DNA of 64,000 nucleotides from Sphingobacterium hotanense (GCF_008274825.1 NZ_CP030848.1:4426255-4490254), one strand, 5' to 3'; positions 15,722 through 25,598 are shown, numbered from the stretch's first letter. The notes: generated by a model from the sequence alone, not told the origin. Numbers and translations are program-made.

Positions 15722-17159
15722 ATTGTGGCATATTAGGATTTAAGGATAATGCTTTAGGTGCAACCGGAAGGATCATTCTCGGATCATTAGAGGGCATAGA
15801 CATTTCTTTGCCGCTTAAAACATGAATAATGTTTTTGTTTAAATCTCCAGATGTCGCCAGTCGCTTCAGATCAATAAGTCTCGTGCTCGCCGTATAAGGC
15901 ATTTCTCTACGACGCTCATCAAGTACTAACTTCAATGTTTCATCTTTGGAAAGATTAGCAATAGGACTATTATTTTTGATACGCATGTCTCTAAGTTTGT
16001 TGATCCAGCTTAATGCTTGAGCAGTAGATCCAACACGAGCTTCGCATTCTGCAATCGTCAAATAAAGTTCAGGCGTGCTGAAACCGGTGTTCATTTCCAC
16101 ATATGGAGCCCATAATGTTCTTCCGGGAAACCTGGTAACATTCGCTCCAAAAGAAGCACTGTCTTGACAGAAGAATAGTTCGTAACGCATGTCTTTTGCA
16201 CCATTCGGAAGATTTTTAGAATAAACATTCTTTAAATCTGCGCTAGCATACACCTCTGCATTCAGCGCCCCATAACTGCTGGTTCCTAATCTTCCCCAAA
16301 CCGTTTCATTGCTTTCTCTAACATCTGGGAAAGGCACATCTTCGTCTGTGATCAAGCAGACACGCCCCCATGTTGTTTTGTCCTTGGTGGTGTATAGTTT
16401 ATAATCTTCTAAATACTCATTCAGTTTAAGAGCTTCCCTAGCATTTGTAAGAGCCTCTCCATAATTCCCTTTATAAAGGTTCATGCGGCTTAAGAAAGCA
16501 AAGCCTACGGTCTTTAATGGCTGGAAGCGATGAGCAGAACTACTCGCAAGATGCGGCAAAGCTTCTTGAAGATCTGTTTCCACCAGCTCATAAATCTGCG
16601 CCACGGATACTCGTTCATACGACTTATTGATATCCTCCGACAGCACAAGAGGAACACCCAAATCACTAGATGCAGTCTTTGAATCATAGTGTTTTGCATA
16701 GATATTAACCAAAGTCAAATATTCGAATGCACGTCCTATTTTTGCTTCCGCCCAAACACGTTTCTTTTCCTCTTCCTTTCCATCTTTTGCCGAAAGCACA
16801 TTGTTGATAACGACATTGTAAGTGAAGATATGGCTATACGCCGATTCCCAATAAGGGTCGTATTGCCCATCTTCGAAAATAGCACCATGTTCGAAAGTAT
16901 ACAGTCGTTTTTTTACTGTGGGATAGCTATCAAAGCTTGCGGAGCGATTAACATCTGTGGGATCGCCTGATTGCACATTATCAGAAAGATAATCTGGGTA
17001 AGCAGGTGATGCACGAATGAGTCCCTGATCGTTCAATAGCTGCTTATAATCGTTTAATAATTCAGGGATAGTGAAACCCTTCGGCTTTACGTCGAGGAAA
17101 GAATCACATCCTAGCAATATCAATGAGGCCAATCCGGCCATAAATAATATCTTTTTCAT
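15711..17159 (-). CDS. SusD/RagB-family outer-membrane lipoprotein
   Basis: 482 residues. The ATG at 17159 begins MKKILFMAGLASLILLGCDS, a lipoprotein signal with lipobox LLGC. Helical repeats follow, with SusD/RagB features: SDNVQSGDPTDVNRS, IGRAFEYLTLVNIYAKHY in the middle, and a C-terminal TPELYLTIAECEARVG and DERRREM (the usual LDERRRE-type motif). The protein sits on the cell surface and captures substrate for the SusC pore. Its start is 4 bases after the SusC stop. The ligand is unknown: no glycoside hydrolase is in this operon, and partner thioredoxins hint at peptide or other non-glycan cargo (weak inference). Confidence 0.92.
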   Translation of the reverse strand: MKKILFMAGLASLILLGCDSFLDVKPKGFTIPELLNDYKQLLNDQGLIRASPAYPDYLSDNVQSGDPTDVNRSASFDSYPTVKKRLYTFEHGAIFEDGQYDPYWESAYSHIFTYNVVINNVLSAKDGKEEEKKRVWAEAKIGRAFEYLTLVNIYAKHYDSKTASSDLGVPLVLSEDINKSYERVSVAQIYELVETDLQEALPHLASSSAHRFQPLKTVGFAFLSRMNLYKGNYGEALTNAREALKLNEYLEDYKLYTTKDKTTWGRVCLITDEDVPFPDVRESNETVWGRLGTSSYGALNAEVYASADLKNVYSKNLPNGAKDMRYELFFCQDSASFGANVTRFPGRTLWAPYVEMNTGFSTPELYLTIAECEARVGSTAQALSWINKLRDMRIKNNSPIANLSKDETLKLVLDERRREMPYTASTRLIDLKRLATSGDLNKNIIHVLSGKEMSMPSNDPRMILPVAPKALSLNPNMPQYER

Positions 17160-17163
17160 TGTC

Positions 17164-20100
17164 TTAAATACCAATTGAGAGTCCAAAATTATAAGTTACC
17201 GGTGCGAGAACTCCTCTAGCGGGAGCTAGGCCATAGCCATTCCATACTTCTGGATCTAGATTATGGGAATTGGCTGCCCAGCGCCAAGCGTTCAAAATTT
17301 GTCCGGTAATACGCACATGACGAATAGGCGTTCTGCCAAGAATCTGTTGTGGAAGTGTATATGAGAGCGATATATCACGCAATTTGATATAATCCGCGCG
17401 CTCAACAAATTTTGTCGCTGCATTATAGATATCTGTCACATTCCCCGACGCTCCGGAAATAAAAGCCGGTGCCAAATCGGGATTAGCCTCGTCTCCTGGC
17501 TTTTTCCAGTAGTTTAACCAAAGGCGATCGAAGTTGCTGTTGTAGTTGAGCTCAGCATACTTGCTCAATGCTTCCGGATGTACTGTTCTCATGACATGTC
17601 CGCCATTAAATACGAACATAAAGTTCAGGTCGAAACTTTTATATCTAAATCCATTTCTCCATGCTACACTATACGGAGGTACGCTCGTGCCCTCATAAAT
17701 CAGGTCTGCTACTTCCAACTGCTGCGTAGATTTTACTAAAGTTCCATCTGCTTTTCTCGCTAAAGGCTCCCCTTTTTCGTCAAGTCCAGCATAGTCTATG
17801 CTATATAAACTTCCTACAGGCTTCCCAACTCTGTTTTGCGGAGCATTATAATAATAAACAGGCGTGTTCTGTTGAACGTATAAATGCGTAATCTCGTTTT
17901 TATTATAGCTGAAGTTTAGCGTGGTGTTCCATTTGAAATTCGTTCTATCAATTGCTTTTCCATTAAGCCCAAGCTCGATACCGCGATTCTTCATGTTTCC
18001 ATAGTTCAAATTCACAATATCCCAGCCTAGTGTTGGATCCACGGCAGTTGGTCCAAGAAGATCTGCTGTTTTCTTGTTATAGATATCGATACTACCGTTG
18101 ATACGATTCGCTAAAACAGCAAAATCAACCCCGAAGTTTAATACATCGGTTCTCTCCCACCGGAGAGATGGGTTGGGAGGCGTTGTGATATTCGCCTGTA
18201 GCTCTCCTGTATAATAATTTAGGTTTGAACTTACTCTCGATATCAAATATGGACCATTTTCCTTCGGAACATTCCCGTTGACACCGTAGGTTAAGCGAAC
18301 CGCTAATCGATTCAACCATTCTTGATCAAAGGTCGGCAACTTATACAAGGCGCCCAGCGACCATAAAGGCTTATATTGATTCTTTATATCTGTTCCGAAA
18401 AGGTTTGACTGATCTACTCGAATACTACCGCTCAAGGTTAATTTACGGCCATAGGTATATGAACCATTTGCATAAAAGGAAACAAACCTGTCAAGCACGT
18501 CCGTAAATCCTCTTTCTCTCTTCGATAAGGTATAGCTATTAAAAATAGCTTCTGTGTTTCTGATGTTAATCCCAAACAGCTCCTCATTTATACCCTTGTA
18601 GACCAAACTGCTTTCGTCGTATCCATATTTGTAGATATCGGTGAATCTGGAATTTATCTGTCTTCTTTCAGCACCTGCAATGAAACTAATTTCATCGTTG
18701 TTTTGAAGAACACGATCAAAGTTAAGCTGCGCTCTTAACGTATAGGAGTTGTTATCATCTCTGCGCTCCGCAAATTGCCCGCCCTGCGGAACATTACGTT
18801 TAATCACACCATCCTTATCTATTTGTGTAGCATCATTAATCTGTGCTACTACGCTCTGTGCATCCTTACTATAAGTTGTTCCGTTATAGCCTTCGGTACG
18901 CTCTGTTTGATAAGATAAATCAAGCGTTAAGCCTTGCATCAGCTTAAAATTAGCACCAAAATTTAAGTTGATGTATTTATTATAAAAATCAACTTTTGTC
19001 TTGTCGACCTCGTTGATTGGTATGTAGGTTTCATCCTCTAATCCCAGTCCATTCAATCTGTCTATCTCAAACTGCGATTTACTGCTGTACCATTGTGCTG
19101 GCGTTCCATCCTCATTTCTCAACAAAAAGTACGAGGCCTTTCCACCCATATAATTGTCGTAAAAATTAAAGCCTATTCCGCCTTTTTGTTTCTGATTTTT
19201 CCCAAGGACGTTAAGATTTAAATTCATCCAGTCCGTTAATTTAACGGAATTACGGATATTGAATCCAATACTTTCAACAACAGGTCTGCCTTTGTTGTAG
19301 TCGCCCGGTCTGTTGTAGTTTACTGAATAATAATATTTATAACGCTCTGTTCCGCCAGACAAAGAAAGATTATGCTGTTGGTCAACTTTAACCTGATTCA
19401 GGAATTCACCCATTTGATCGTTACGGTTTCTATTTCTGAAAACATCAAGTTGTCTCTCTAATTCAACCGCATCAATCTTGCCGCCTTTAAACTCATAAAG
19501 AGTTCTATATACATCGTTCATCGCTCTTTTTGGGTCGATCGAAGCGTAGTCTCCAGAGCGATAATTGAACATTTCTTTCTGAAAATCGACCAATTCAGCA
19601 CTACTCATTTGATTTAAGTACGCTCTACTTGGCAGGCCTCTAAAAGCAAGTGTATTAGTATAATTGATTTGCGCAGGACCTTCTTTCCCCATCTTTGTTG
19701 TAATAACAATAACGCCATTCGAAGATCTGACACCATAAATAGATGCTGCGGATGCATCCTTTAATACTGTCATGGTTTCAACATCGTTGGGATTAATAGC
19801 AGTCAGATCGCCCTCATATGGCATCCCATCCACCACAATGAGCGGAGCAGCTTGCGCATTTAGGGTAGATCGACCTCTAACCTCAATTCCAATGGTATTC
19901 CTGTTGTTCTGCGGATTCGATGAAGAACGATTTAAATTTAAGTTCATCCCCGGCAATAGCCCTTCCGTTCTATCTATGAAGTTCGTTTGCAAGCGTCCTT
20001 CCATATCCTGAGCACTCACCTGAGCGAAAGAACCGGCAGCACGTTCTTTGCTGATTTTCTGATAACCGGTATTTACAATAAGTTCAACTCCTTCAATTGT

Positions 20101-20802
20101 ATTGTTCGTTTGTTGCAAGACAATTGTGCCGATCTCGGTTGAAGCAGCGATTTCTATAGGTTCATATCCTACGCAAGAACAAACGAGCACTTGCCCAGAT
20201 ATCGCTTGTTGATTTATTTTAAAATAGCCGTTCTCATCCGTAATTGTTCCAATGTTAGTTCCTTTTATACGAATACTAGCTCCAGAAACAGGCTGACCAT
20301 TAACATCAACAAGTCGCCCTCTAATATCTTGAAGGGATAAATTGTTGGTGTTATTCAATGCTGTGTTAGCATTTGGGCTGATTGGATTGGGTCTTTCCTT
20401 AATTACGATGGTTTTCTTTTGAATCTCGTAAGTAAGGTTAAACTTATTCAAAATCTTAGGTAGAGCCTCCGTTAAAGGTTTCCGATCGATATTAACGCTT
20501 ACCAGCGCATTCGGCTGAACATCCTGAGCTGACCATAGATAATGATAGCCTGTTTGCCTATTAATATCTTTAAACACCTGTCGTATCGACACATTATTCC
20601 CCTTAAGTGACACAACTTGGGCTACCCCAGTCGCCCATAACTGTGAAAACAATAAAGTAATTAAAATAGAAGTAGCTGAAATTCGCATAATGCATCTCCT
20701 CAATAGTCCCTCGTCAGCTTTAGCTCGATGGGTTAATCCACGCTTTTTCCGCACAAAATATGCTCTCCAGTGGAGCTTATCTTGTTCATAATTTTCATAC
20801 AT
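17164..20802 (-). CDS. SusC/RagA-family TonB-dependent outer-membrane transporter with STN domain
   Basis: 1212 residues from the first ATG. Domains: signal peptide (about residues 39-62), secretin/TonB short N-terminal (STN) domain (about 63-135), carboxypeptidase-regulatory-like beta domain (IRGRLVDVNGQPVSGASIRI, about 160-240), plug (ERAAGSFAQVSAQDMEGR onward; APLIVVDGMPYEG, DASAASIYGVRSSNGVI), then the beta-barrel. The STN domain is typical of transducing receptors that signal to a FecR anti-sigma factor, and such a gene lies directly upstream. Start uncertain: the ATG at 20688 lies directly before the signal peptide and has GAGGAG 7 bases upstream; 20802 adds 38 basic residues of the kind seen in relatives. 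Confidence 0.93.
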   Translation of the reverse strand: MYENYEQDKLHWRAYFVRKKRGLTHRAKADEGLLRRCIMRISATSILITLLFSQLWATGVAQVVSLKGNNVSIRQVFKDINRQTGYHYLWSAQDVQPNALVSVNIDRKPLTEALPKILNKFNLTYEIQKKTIVIKERPNPISPNANTALNNTNNLSLQDIRGRLVDVNGQPVSGASIRIKGTNIGTITDENGYFKINQQAISGQVLVCSCVGYEPIEIAASTEIGTIVLQQTNNTIEGVELIVNTGYQKISKERAAGSFAQVSAQDMEGRLQTNFIDRTEGLLPGMNLNLNRSSSNPQNNRNTIGIEVRGRSTLNAQAAPLIVVDGMPYEGDLTAINPNDVETMTVLKDASAASIYGVRSSNGVIVITTKMGKEGPAQINYTNTLAFRGLPSRAYLNQMSSAELVDFQKEMFNYRSGDYASIDPKRAMNDVYRTLYEFKGGKIDAVELERQLDVFRNRNRNDQMGEFLNQVKVDQQHNLSLSGGTERYKYYYSVNYNRPGDYNKGRPVVESIGFNIRNSVKLTDWMNLNLNVLGKNQKQKGGIGFNFYDNYMGGKASYFLLRNEDGTPAQWYSSKSQFEIDRLNGLGLEDETYIPINEVDKTKVDFYNKYINLNFGANFKLMQGLTLDLSYQTERTEGYNGTTYSKDAQSVVAQINDATQIDKDGVIKRNVPQGGQFAERRDDNNSYTLRAQLNFDRVLQNNDEISFIAGAERRQINSRFTDIYKYGYDESSLVYKGINEELFGINIRNTEAIFNSYTLSKRERGFTDVLDRFVSFYANGSYTYGRKLTLSGSIRVDQSNLFGTDIKNQYKPLWSLGALYKLPTFDQEWLNRLAVRLTYGVNGNVPKENGPYLISRVSSNLNYYTGELQANITTPPNPSLRWERTDVLNFGVDFAVLANRINGSIDIYNKKTADLLGPTAVDPTLGWDIVNLNYGNMKNRGIELGLNGKAIDRTNFKWNTTLNFSYNKNEITHLYVQQNTPVYYYNAPQNRVGKPVGSLYSIDYAGLDEKGEPLARKADGTLVKSTQQLEVADLIYEGTSVPPYSVAWRNGFRYKSFDLNFMFVFNGGHVMRTVHPEALSKYAELNYNSNFDRLWLNYWKKPGDEANPDLAPAFISGASGNVTDIYNAATKFVERADYIKLRDISLSYTLPQQILGRTPIRHVRITGQILNAWRWAANSHNLDPEVWNGYGLAPARGVLAPVTYNFGLSIGI

Positions 20803-20849
20803 TTGATTAGGTTTTAATAATTATTACTCGATTTTATTTAGACCAACCA

Positions 20850-20880
20850 GCAGGGACGCCGCAATCGTCTCTGCTTTTTT
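20850..20880 (+). terminator. Hairpin with plus-strand T-run between fecR-like and susC-like genes
   Basis: A 9-bp stem GCAGGGACG (20850-20858) with CGTCTCTGC (20866-20874), 7-base loop, then TTTTTT on the plus strand. The one non-Watson-Crick pair is G-U on plus but A-C on minus, so it looks built to stop transcription running against the operon. It may also act as a processing or attenuation hairpin for the minus-strand mRNA. Confidence 0.45.
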
Positions 20881-20888
20881 GATTTTTG

Positions 20889-22070
20889 CTATTTATTTTT
20901 CGTTATCAAAATCTTATTTCCTTTATACTTAAACTTTACTTTTCCTGTTATTTCTAACAGCGTGAGTATTTCTCGAATTTCCAGATTCTTTGACACCATC
21001 GCTTCAAATCGTTGGGAAGCCAATGCTTTGCTCTCCCACTCAAACTCAACATTATACCATCGCTCCAGTTGTTTCGTAATTTCTAATAGGCTTTCACTAG
21101 AGAATACAAATTCCCCTTGTTTCCACCCTAGAACGGAGCTTAAATTTGCCTTTTGCTTCAGGGTATTACCACGCGAGGTTAATGCCTGCTCTCCCGGAGT
21201 TAATCGCAAAGATTGTTTCTCAGTCTTCACATCTACACTGCCCTCAACAAGCGTTGTAGCAGTGGTTCTATCATTCGCAAAGGATTTAACATTGAACTGT
21301 GTTCCCAACACCTCTATACGTTGATTTCTCGTAGAAACGAAAAACGGTTTCTTACGCATGGGCCCGCCTTCTTCACCAATCTTAATCGTCGAAACATGGA
21401 AATAGGCTTCTCCTTCTAAATCAACATACCGAGCATCCTCTGTTTCCCGATATTTTAATTCCGTTTCTGAGTTCAACCAGACCTCTGTGCCGTCTGGCAT
21501 GCGCATTCGATATTGTCCTCCTTTTGGAGTATTTAACGCAAAGGAAGTAATGCGTGACCCTCGCAGATCGCTATTCGCCTTATGGCCATCTTCATATTGA
21601 ATTGCTGTATCAACAATCACTTTCGACTCAGATTCTGAAAGGATGATTTGCTCTCCATTTGCTAGCGTTAGTGTTGCCTTGTTTCCGCCGGGCTTAATTA
21701 AGTGAACCTGTTCTTGGACTGGTTCATGCTCTTTTCCGTAGAATAGATATAATGCAAACGAGACAATCAATACTGCTGCTACAGCTGATGCCCAGGTAAA
21801 TAGTCGCTTAATAGCAAGGGGCTTCGATGAACTCCCCGCATTTGCAGAAAATTTCTCCAATTGCTTTTTCCAGGCATCATCCGATGAATAAAGACTAAGC
21901 TCGGTAAGATCTTGTGGCACTCTTTTCACTATGTCCATATAAGCCAATAGCTTCTCATTTTCGGGATTTTCCAATAACCAGACATCTAGTTCCAATTGTT
22001 GACGATTGGAGAGCTGACCCAAAGAGCGGGCCGCGAGAATAGCGACTATATGTTTTGGCAGAGTGTTCAT
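20889..22070 (-). CDS. FecR-type anti-sigma factor
   Basis: 393 residues. The cytoplasmic N-terminal part (to about residue 88) has the helix-rich anti-sigma pattern with WLLENPENEKLLAYM. One transmembrane helix follows (about 90-110, FTWASAVAAVLIVSFALYLF), then a periplasmic FecR domain (about 170-290, LNTPKGGQYRMRMPDGTEVW and LEGEAYFHVS) and a C-terminal DUF4974-like domain (about 320-390). It would hold the ECF sigma factor until the STN domain of the SusC partner signals substrate. The upstream sigma gene is 102 bases away and the SusC gene 86 bases downstream, all on the same strand. Confidence 0.93.
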   Translation of the reverse strand: MNTLPKHIVAILAARSLGQLSNRQQLELDVWLLENPENEKLLAYMDIVKRVPQDLTELSLYSSDDAWKKQLEKFSANAGSSSKPLAIKRLFTWASAVAAVLIVSFALYLFYGKEHEPVQEQVHLIKPGGNKATLTLANGEQIILSESESKVIVDTAIQYEDGHKANSDLRGSRITSFALNTPKGGQYRMRMPDGTEVWLNSETELKYRETEDARYVDLEGEAYFHVSTIKIGEEGGPMRKKPFFVSTRNQRIEVLGTQFNVKSFANDRTTATTLVEGSVDVKTEKQSLRLTPGEQALTSRGNTLKQKANLSSVLGWKQGEFVFSSESLLEITKQLERWYNVEFEWESKALASQRFEAMVSKNLEIREILTLLEITGKVKFKYKGNKILITKNK

Positions 22071-22172
22071 AACCGATTCTAATATAGAAACAGAAATTCA
22101 AGATATCATCTACAAAAAGAAACTCAATTAATTTGTAATTAACTGATATATAGACGAATAAATTTTAGAATA

Positions 22173-22766
22173 TTAAAGCGAATATTGTAAAATGAAAAGA
22201 AATAGTAAGAATTGATCAAAGGATAGTCTTTCTTTGAGAAGTGCAATCCCTCGCGCTTTCTGAGAATAGACAGTACCTCTGGAGATTCCTAATTGATCCG
22301 CTACTTCCTGCGGCTCAAGCCCGTCAAAAACAAGCATTTGCATCACTTTCTTACACTGCTCAGGCAGCGATTCAATGTTTTCTTGGATCACTTTCAGTGT
22401 TTCCAGATAAACAACTTGCGCTTCCACAGAGAATTCTGTCCATTCCTGCTGTGCCAGAAAAGTCTCCTCTTTTTTCTGAAGTCGCTTTGTTTTATCTAAG
22501 AAATTAAGGGCAGCATTCTTGGAAGAAATATACAGAAAAGCACGAACGCTATCTAAGGAGTCGAAATTACCGCACTTATCCCAAAGTTTTAAGAAGATGT
22601 CATGGGCTATTTCTTCCGCTTGAAAACGCTCAATTCCCATTTTTGTTAAGAACAAACAGAGCGCAGGATAATTCATCTTAAATATGATCTCAAACGCAGA
22701 GACTTCTCCTCGTTTAAACTGCGCTAACAAATCAAGCTCATTCTCGTATTTTGATGATGATTTCAC
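22173..22766 (-). CDS. ECF RNA polymerase sigma factor (FecI-like, Bacteroidota type)
   Basis: 197 residues. Region 2 is seen as EIAHDIFLKLWDKCGNFDSL, and region 4 as LPEQCKKVMQMLVFDGLEPQ with the helix-turn-helix VADQLGISRGTVYSQKARGI. The C-terminus ends with a hydrophobic tail (FDQFLLFLFILQYSL), also seen in the Bacteroides-expansion ECF group. Predicted to transcribe the downstream FecR/SusC/SusD/thioredoxin genes on the same strand, under control of FecR. No target promoter was identified by eye. Confidence 0.93.
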   Translation of the reverse strand: MKSSSKYENELDLLAQFKRGEVSAFEIIFKMNYPALCLFLTKMGIERFQAEEIAHDIFLKLWDKCGNFDSLDSVRAFLYISSKNAALNFLDKTKRLQKKEETFLAQQEWTEFSVEAQVVYLETLKVIQENIESLPEQCKKVMQMLVFDGLEPQEVADQLGISRGTVYSQKARGIALLKERLSFDQFLLFLFILQYSL

Positions 22767-22849
22767 ATTTCAATATTACCCAAATTTTAAGAAAGAATAA
22801 ACAGGGAGTAATAATGCGAATAGGTAAATGAGAAAGAAAGGAGCAAATT

Positions 22850-23776
22850 CTAATAATACTTCTTATACAAATCGTATATAATTGCCTTATCCCTATCCGT
22901 CAGAACCGGACTCAGATCCGTCCTCACATACTTCTTCTTAAAAGCTCGGATTACTGCACTTTGATTCTTCATATCATAGCCCATCAACTTAAGCGCATCG
23001 ATAGGGTTGAATGTCGCTGGGGCAGGCATTAAGTAAGATTCATTGAACCAAATTCCAAATCCACGTGCCGCTAGTTTATCCCATGGGAATAACACATTCG
23101 GGTCATCCTTTCTGCCTGGCGCGAAATCGCTGTGTCCAATGAAGTTTAATTGCGGAATAGTGTATCTAGTCTTTAGCGTATCCAATAGGGTCAGCAGGGC
23201 GTTAATTTGCGGCTCTGGGAAAGCGTCGAAACCATTGTTGTCGAGCTCGATTCCAATCGACACGGAGTTCATATCCGTAATCTGTCCCCATTTCCCTCTT
23301 CCGGCATGCCAGCCACGCATATAATCGTTCAGCATCTGCACAACCCGCCCATCGCGACCGATTACATAATGGCTGCTCACTTTGGTATGCGGCAGCTGAA
23401 AGGTACGGATAGTCTGTGCTGTGCTATTTTGGGAAGTATGATGAATCATGACGTAGGAAGGCTTCCTCCAATCATAATGCATCGCTTGCGCGAAATCGTA
23501 TTCCTTATGAATACCAGTCGTAAAAAGCTGTTTTGCTTGCTCCTCCGGACTTAATGGAGCATTCGGATCGATTTGATTCTGCTGATTCGCCTGTTGGGTA
23601 ATCTGCTCATTCAGCGATACAGTATCTTTCGGGATAACTGTATTTTCTATAGCCTCAGAAGGCTTTATAACGGCAGTTTGTGGGTTTTGTAAGACGGTTG
23701 TTTTCTTGGCTGGTGAACAAGCAACCAAGAAAACTAACCCAACTCCTACTACCAAAAACTGTTTTATATTCAACAT
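22850..23776 (-). CDS. N-acetylmuramoyl-L-alanine amidase lipoprotein (Amidase_2)
   Basis: 308 residues with a lipoprotein signal (LVFLVACSPAK). An acidic, glutamine-rich linker runs to about residue 100. The Amidase_2/AmpD fold follows, with zinc ligands in YVMIHHTSQNST (about residue 112) and IGHSDFAPGRKDDPN (about residue 215), and SIGIELDNNGFDAFPEPQ between. It cleaves the amide bond between MurNAc and the stem peptide, probably anchored at the outer membrane facing the periplasm. A peptidoglycan-binding-like tail follows. It starts 5 bases after the DUF3078 gene and ends the envelope operon. Confidence 0.9.
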   Translation of the reverse strand: MLNIKQFLVVGVGLVFLVACSPAKKTTVLQNPQTAVIKPSEAIENTVIPKDTVSLNEQITQQANQQNQIDPNAPLSPEEQAKQLFTTGIHKEYDFAQAMHYDWRKPSYVMIHHTSQNSTAQTIRTFQLPHTKVSSHYVIGRDGRVVQMLNDYMRGWHAGRGKWGQITDMNSVSIGIELDNNGFDAFPEPQINALLTLLDTLKTRYTIPQLNFIGHSDFAPGRKDDPNVLFPWDKLAARGFGIWFNESYLMPAPATFNPIDALKLMGYDMKNQSAVIRAFKKKYVRTDLSPVLTDRDKAIIYDLYKKYY

Positions 23777-23781
23777 CCAAT

Positions 23782-24828
23782 CTATTTTGGTAAGTTAAGA
23801 AGCAAACCTACTGCCAAAGCTTGATTCCACTGTACCGCTCCATCCATCGCCGAATCGTAAAGCATTGTACCACTTAAGGATACATTTATTAATGAGGTTA
23901 CTTTTGCTGAAAAGGTTGCGTCCAAGCGGTGTGCTGGATCGTTCATATCCTCATAATCAGCAAATAAGTTATAACGCGCTTTCAGATTTAGATTCTTTGT
24001 CAGATTACGATCTAAATTCGCTGTAAGCTGGAAGGCCAGCTCATTTTTAAAGTTCTTACCCTCTTCCACACCATATTTCTCGCCGGTTCCTTTGCTATGA
24101 TCCTTAGGATTTGGGTAAACCCCATAGCGTTGGAAATAAGCCTCCGCAGATCTTGGCTTAATTCTTTCATCCAAAATAATGGTCTGGCGTGCTGTACCCG
24201 TACCAAAACGTAACGAGAATGTATTATCTGGCTTATACTCCAAACCCAGGGATTCTGTAAAATATCCTGGCGACATGAACGCAGAAACAACACCGGTGAT
24301 CGAGTCCTGACCATCAGCACCCTTCGCATAGGTATAGCGACTGTCAAACTGCGACTCGAAAGTGAACGAGGTATAGATCGCCCAGCTTTTCGACAATTTG
24401 TAGGAAAGCTTATTATCCCAGAACACACGGTCATTGTTAGGCTTTGCCAGTTGACCTTCGTTTCTGATCTTACCATACTTCAGGTCAATCTCGGTAGTAA
24501 AGTTGAAATTATTCTTTGTATAGTCTGATTTGTGCCATATTAAGCCCATGATAGCCCAAGAGTTGATACCCCCCAGCTTCCAGTTTTCGCTAAAAGCGGC
24601 TTGGTTAAAGTTGATTCCAATCTTGCTCCAATGTTTCCAGTAGTTCACTTCTAAATCCAACTTCGGAATAGGAACATTAATATTCTTAACATTCAACGCT
24701 TGTCCTGCTTTGTTTTCATTGATTGTCGTGTCGGGTCTGACGCGCAAATCCTTCAAATCCTGCGCATATGCTACGGTAAACCCAAGCATCAAAAGAAAAA
24801 ATGGTAAAAGGTAGAATTTTATCTTCAT
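23782..24828 (-). CDS. DUF3078 outer-membrane beta-barrel-like protein
   Basis: 348 residues from the ATG of MKIKFYLLPFFLLMLG, a signal peptide ending AYAQ; an in-frame ATG 21 bases upstream would overlap the previous gene and push the signal inward. The family stretch NYWKHWSKIGINFNQAAFSE is near residue 60, and alternating hydrophobic strands (FNFTTEIDLKYGKIR, NLKARYNLFADYED) indicate an outer-membrane barrel. Function unknown. The start is 1 base after the stop of the upstream gene, so the two are coupled, within an envelope cluster that also holds peptidoglycan hydrolases. Confidence 0.85.
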   Translation of the reverse strand: MKIKFYLLPFFLLMLGFTVAYAQDLKDLRVRPDTTINENKAGQALNVKNINVPIPKLDLEVNYWKHWSKIGINFNQAAFSENWKLGGINSWAIMGLIWHKSDYTKNNFNFTTEIDLKYGKIRNEGQLAKPNNDRVFWDNKLSYKLSKSWAIYTSFTFESQFDSRYTYAKGADGQDSITGVVSAFMSPGYFTESLGLEYKPDNTFSLRFGTGTARQTIILDERIKPRSAEAYFQRYGVYPNPKDHSKGTGEKYGVEEGKNFKNELAFQLTANLDRNLTKNLNLKARYNLFADYEDMNDPAHRLDATFSAKVTSLINVSLSGTMLYDSAMDGAVQWNQALAVGLLLNLPK

Positions 24829-24829
24829 A

Positions 24830-25591
24830 TTATTTTTTTTGATTAACATCCAGCTTTATATCAGGCAACTCACGCAAAGGTCGCAAATTTGGGTGTAGTT
24901 TAAACACTTCGTACTTACTTTTTATATATTGAACCAGTTGATAGTGGTTCGCCTTCGAGATAAACTCGTATGAAGGCCGAAACAAGCGCATATAAACCTG
25001 CAATTGCTCACCCTCAAGATCTGTCAACGAGCGCACTAAATCAGGTGAAAAATAAAAATCAACGATATTCTCTTCGTGTATCCTTTCGATATGCTGGGTG
25101 AAGCGCCTTGCATTCTTTGCTTCCCGGCTTACCAAACTATACAGCGCATCAATACTAACCCCGGCGCCAGTCGGTCCGACCGTAAAATAGTCCTTCGGCT
25201 GTGCCAGATCAAAAGCCTTTTTATAGTCTCTTTTTATCTCTTTCAATACATCATCCGGCGAGCGACGACCATATACCTGTACGGGGTCAATTCGCTTCAC
25301 AGCAGGCGTTAAGTTAATAATCAATGCTTGTTGATTCGTAAACGTCAATGTATCGCCAACATAACCTAATTTACGGATTGATATCCGATCGCCGGATTGC
25401 GCCTTGATATTGAACTCTCCGCGCGAATCGTTAAATAGCAGTACGTTAGTGCTTAAGTTTTTAATTTGTACCTCTCCCAAGCGTTGCTTAGACTCTCTAT
25501 CATAAACAATACCAGACACCGAAGTTTGGGCGTATAGGTCGCTAGATAAAGAAACTAAAATTAAAAAAAGTAATGCTATTAGGTTTTTCAT
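24830..25591 (-). CDS. Secreted protein with carboxypeptidase-regulatory-like domain
   Basis: 253 residues: signal peptide (MKNLIALLFLILVSLSSDLY, ending AQ), a CarboxypepD_reg-like beta domain (about residues 22-100, SGIVYDRESKQRLGEVQI, RISIRKLGYVGDTL) and a helical C-terminal half (DVLKEIKRDYKKAFDL, IKSKYEVFKLHPNLRPLREL). No barrel follows, so it is not a TonB receptor. Function unknown. A TAGTTTTG promoter box stands 7 bases before the ATG. Coupled to the DUF3078 gene downstream. Confidence 0.82.
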   Translation of the reverse strand: MKNLIALLFLILVSLSSDLYAQTSVSGIVYDRESKQRLGEVQIKNLSTNVLLFNDSRGEFNIKAQSGDRISIRKLGYVGDTLTFTNQQALIINLTPAVKRIDPVQVYGRRSPDDVLKEIKRDYKKAFDLAQPKDYFTVGPTGAGVSIDALYSLVSREAKNARRFTQHIERIHEENIVDFYFSPDLVRSLTDLEGEQLQVYMRLFRPSYEFISKANHYQLVQYIKSKYEVFKLHPNLRPLRELPDIKLDVNQKK

Positions 25592-25598
25592 CTAATAC

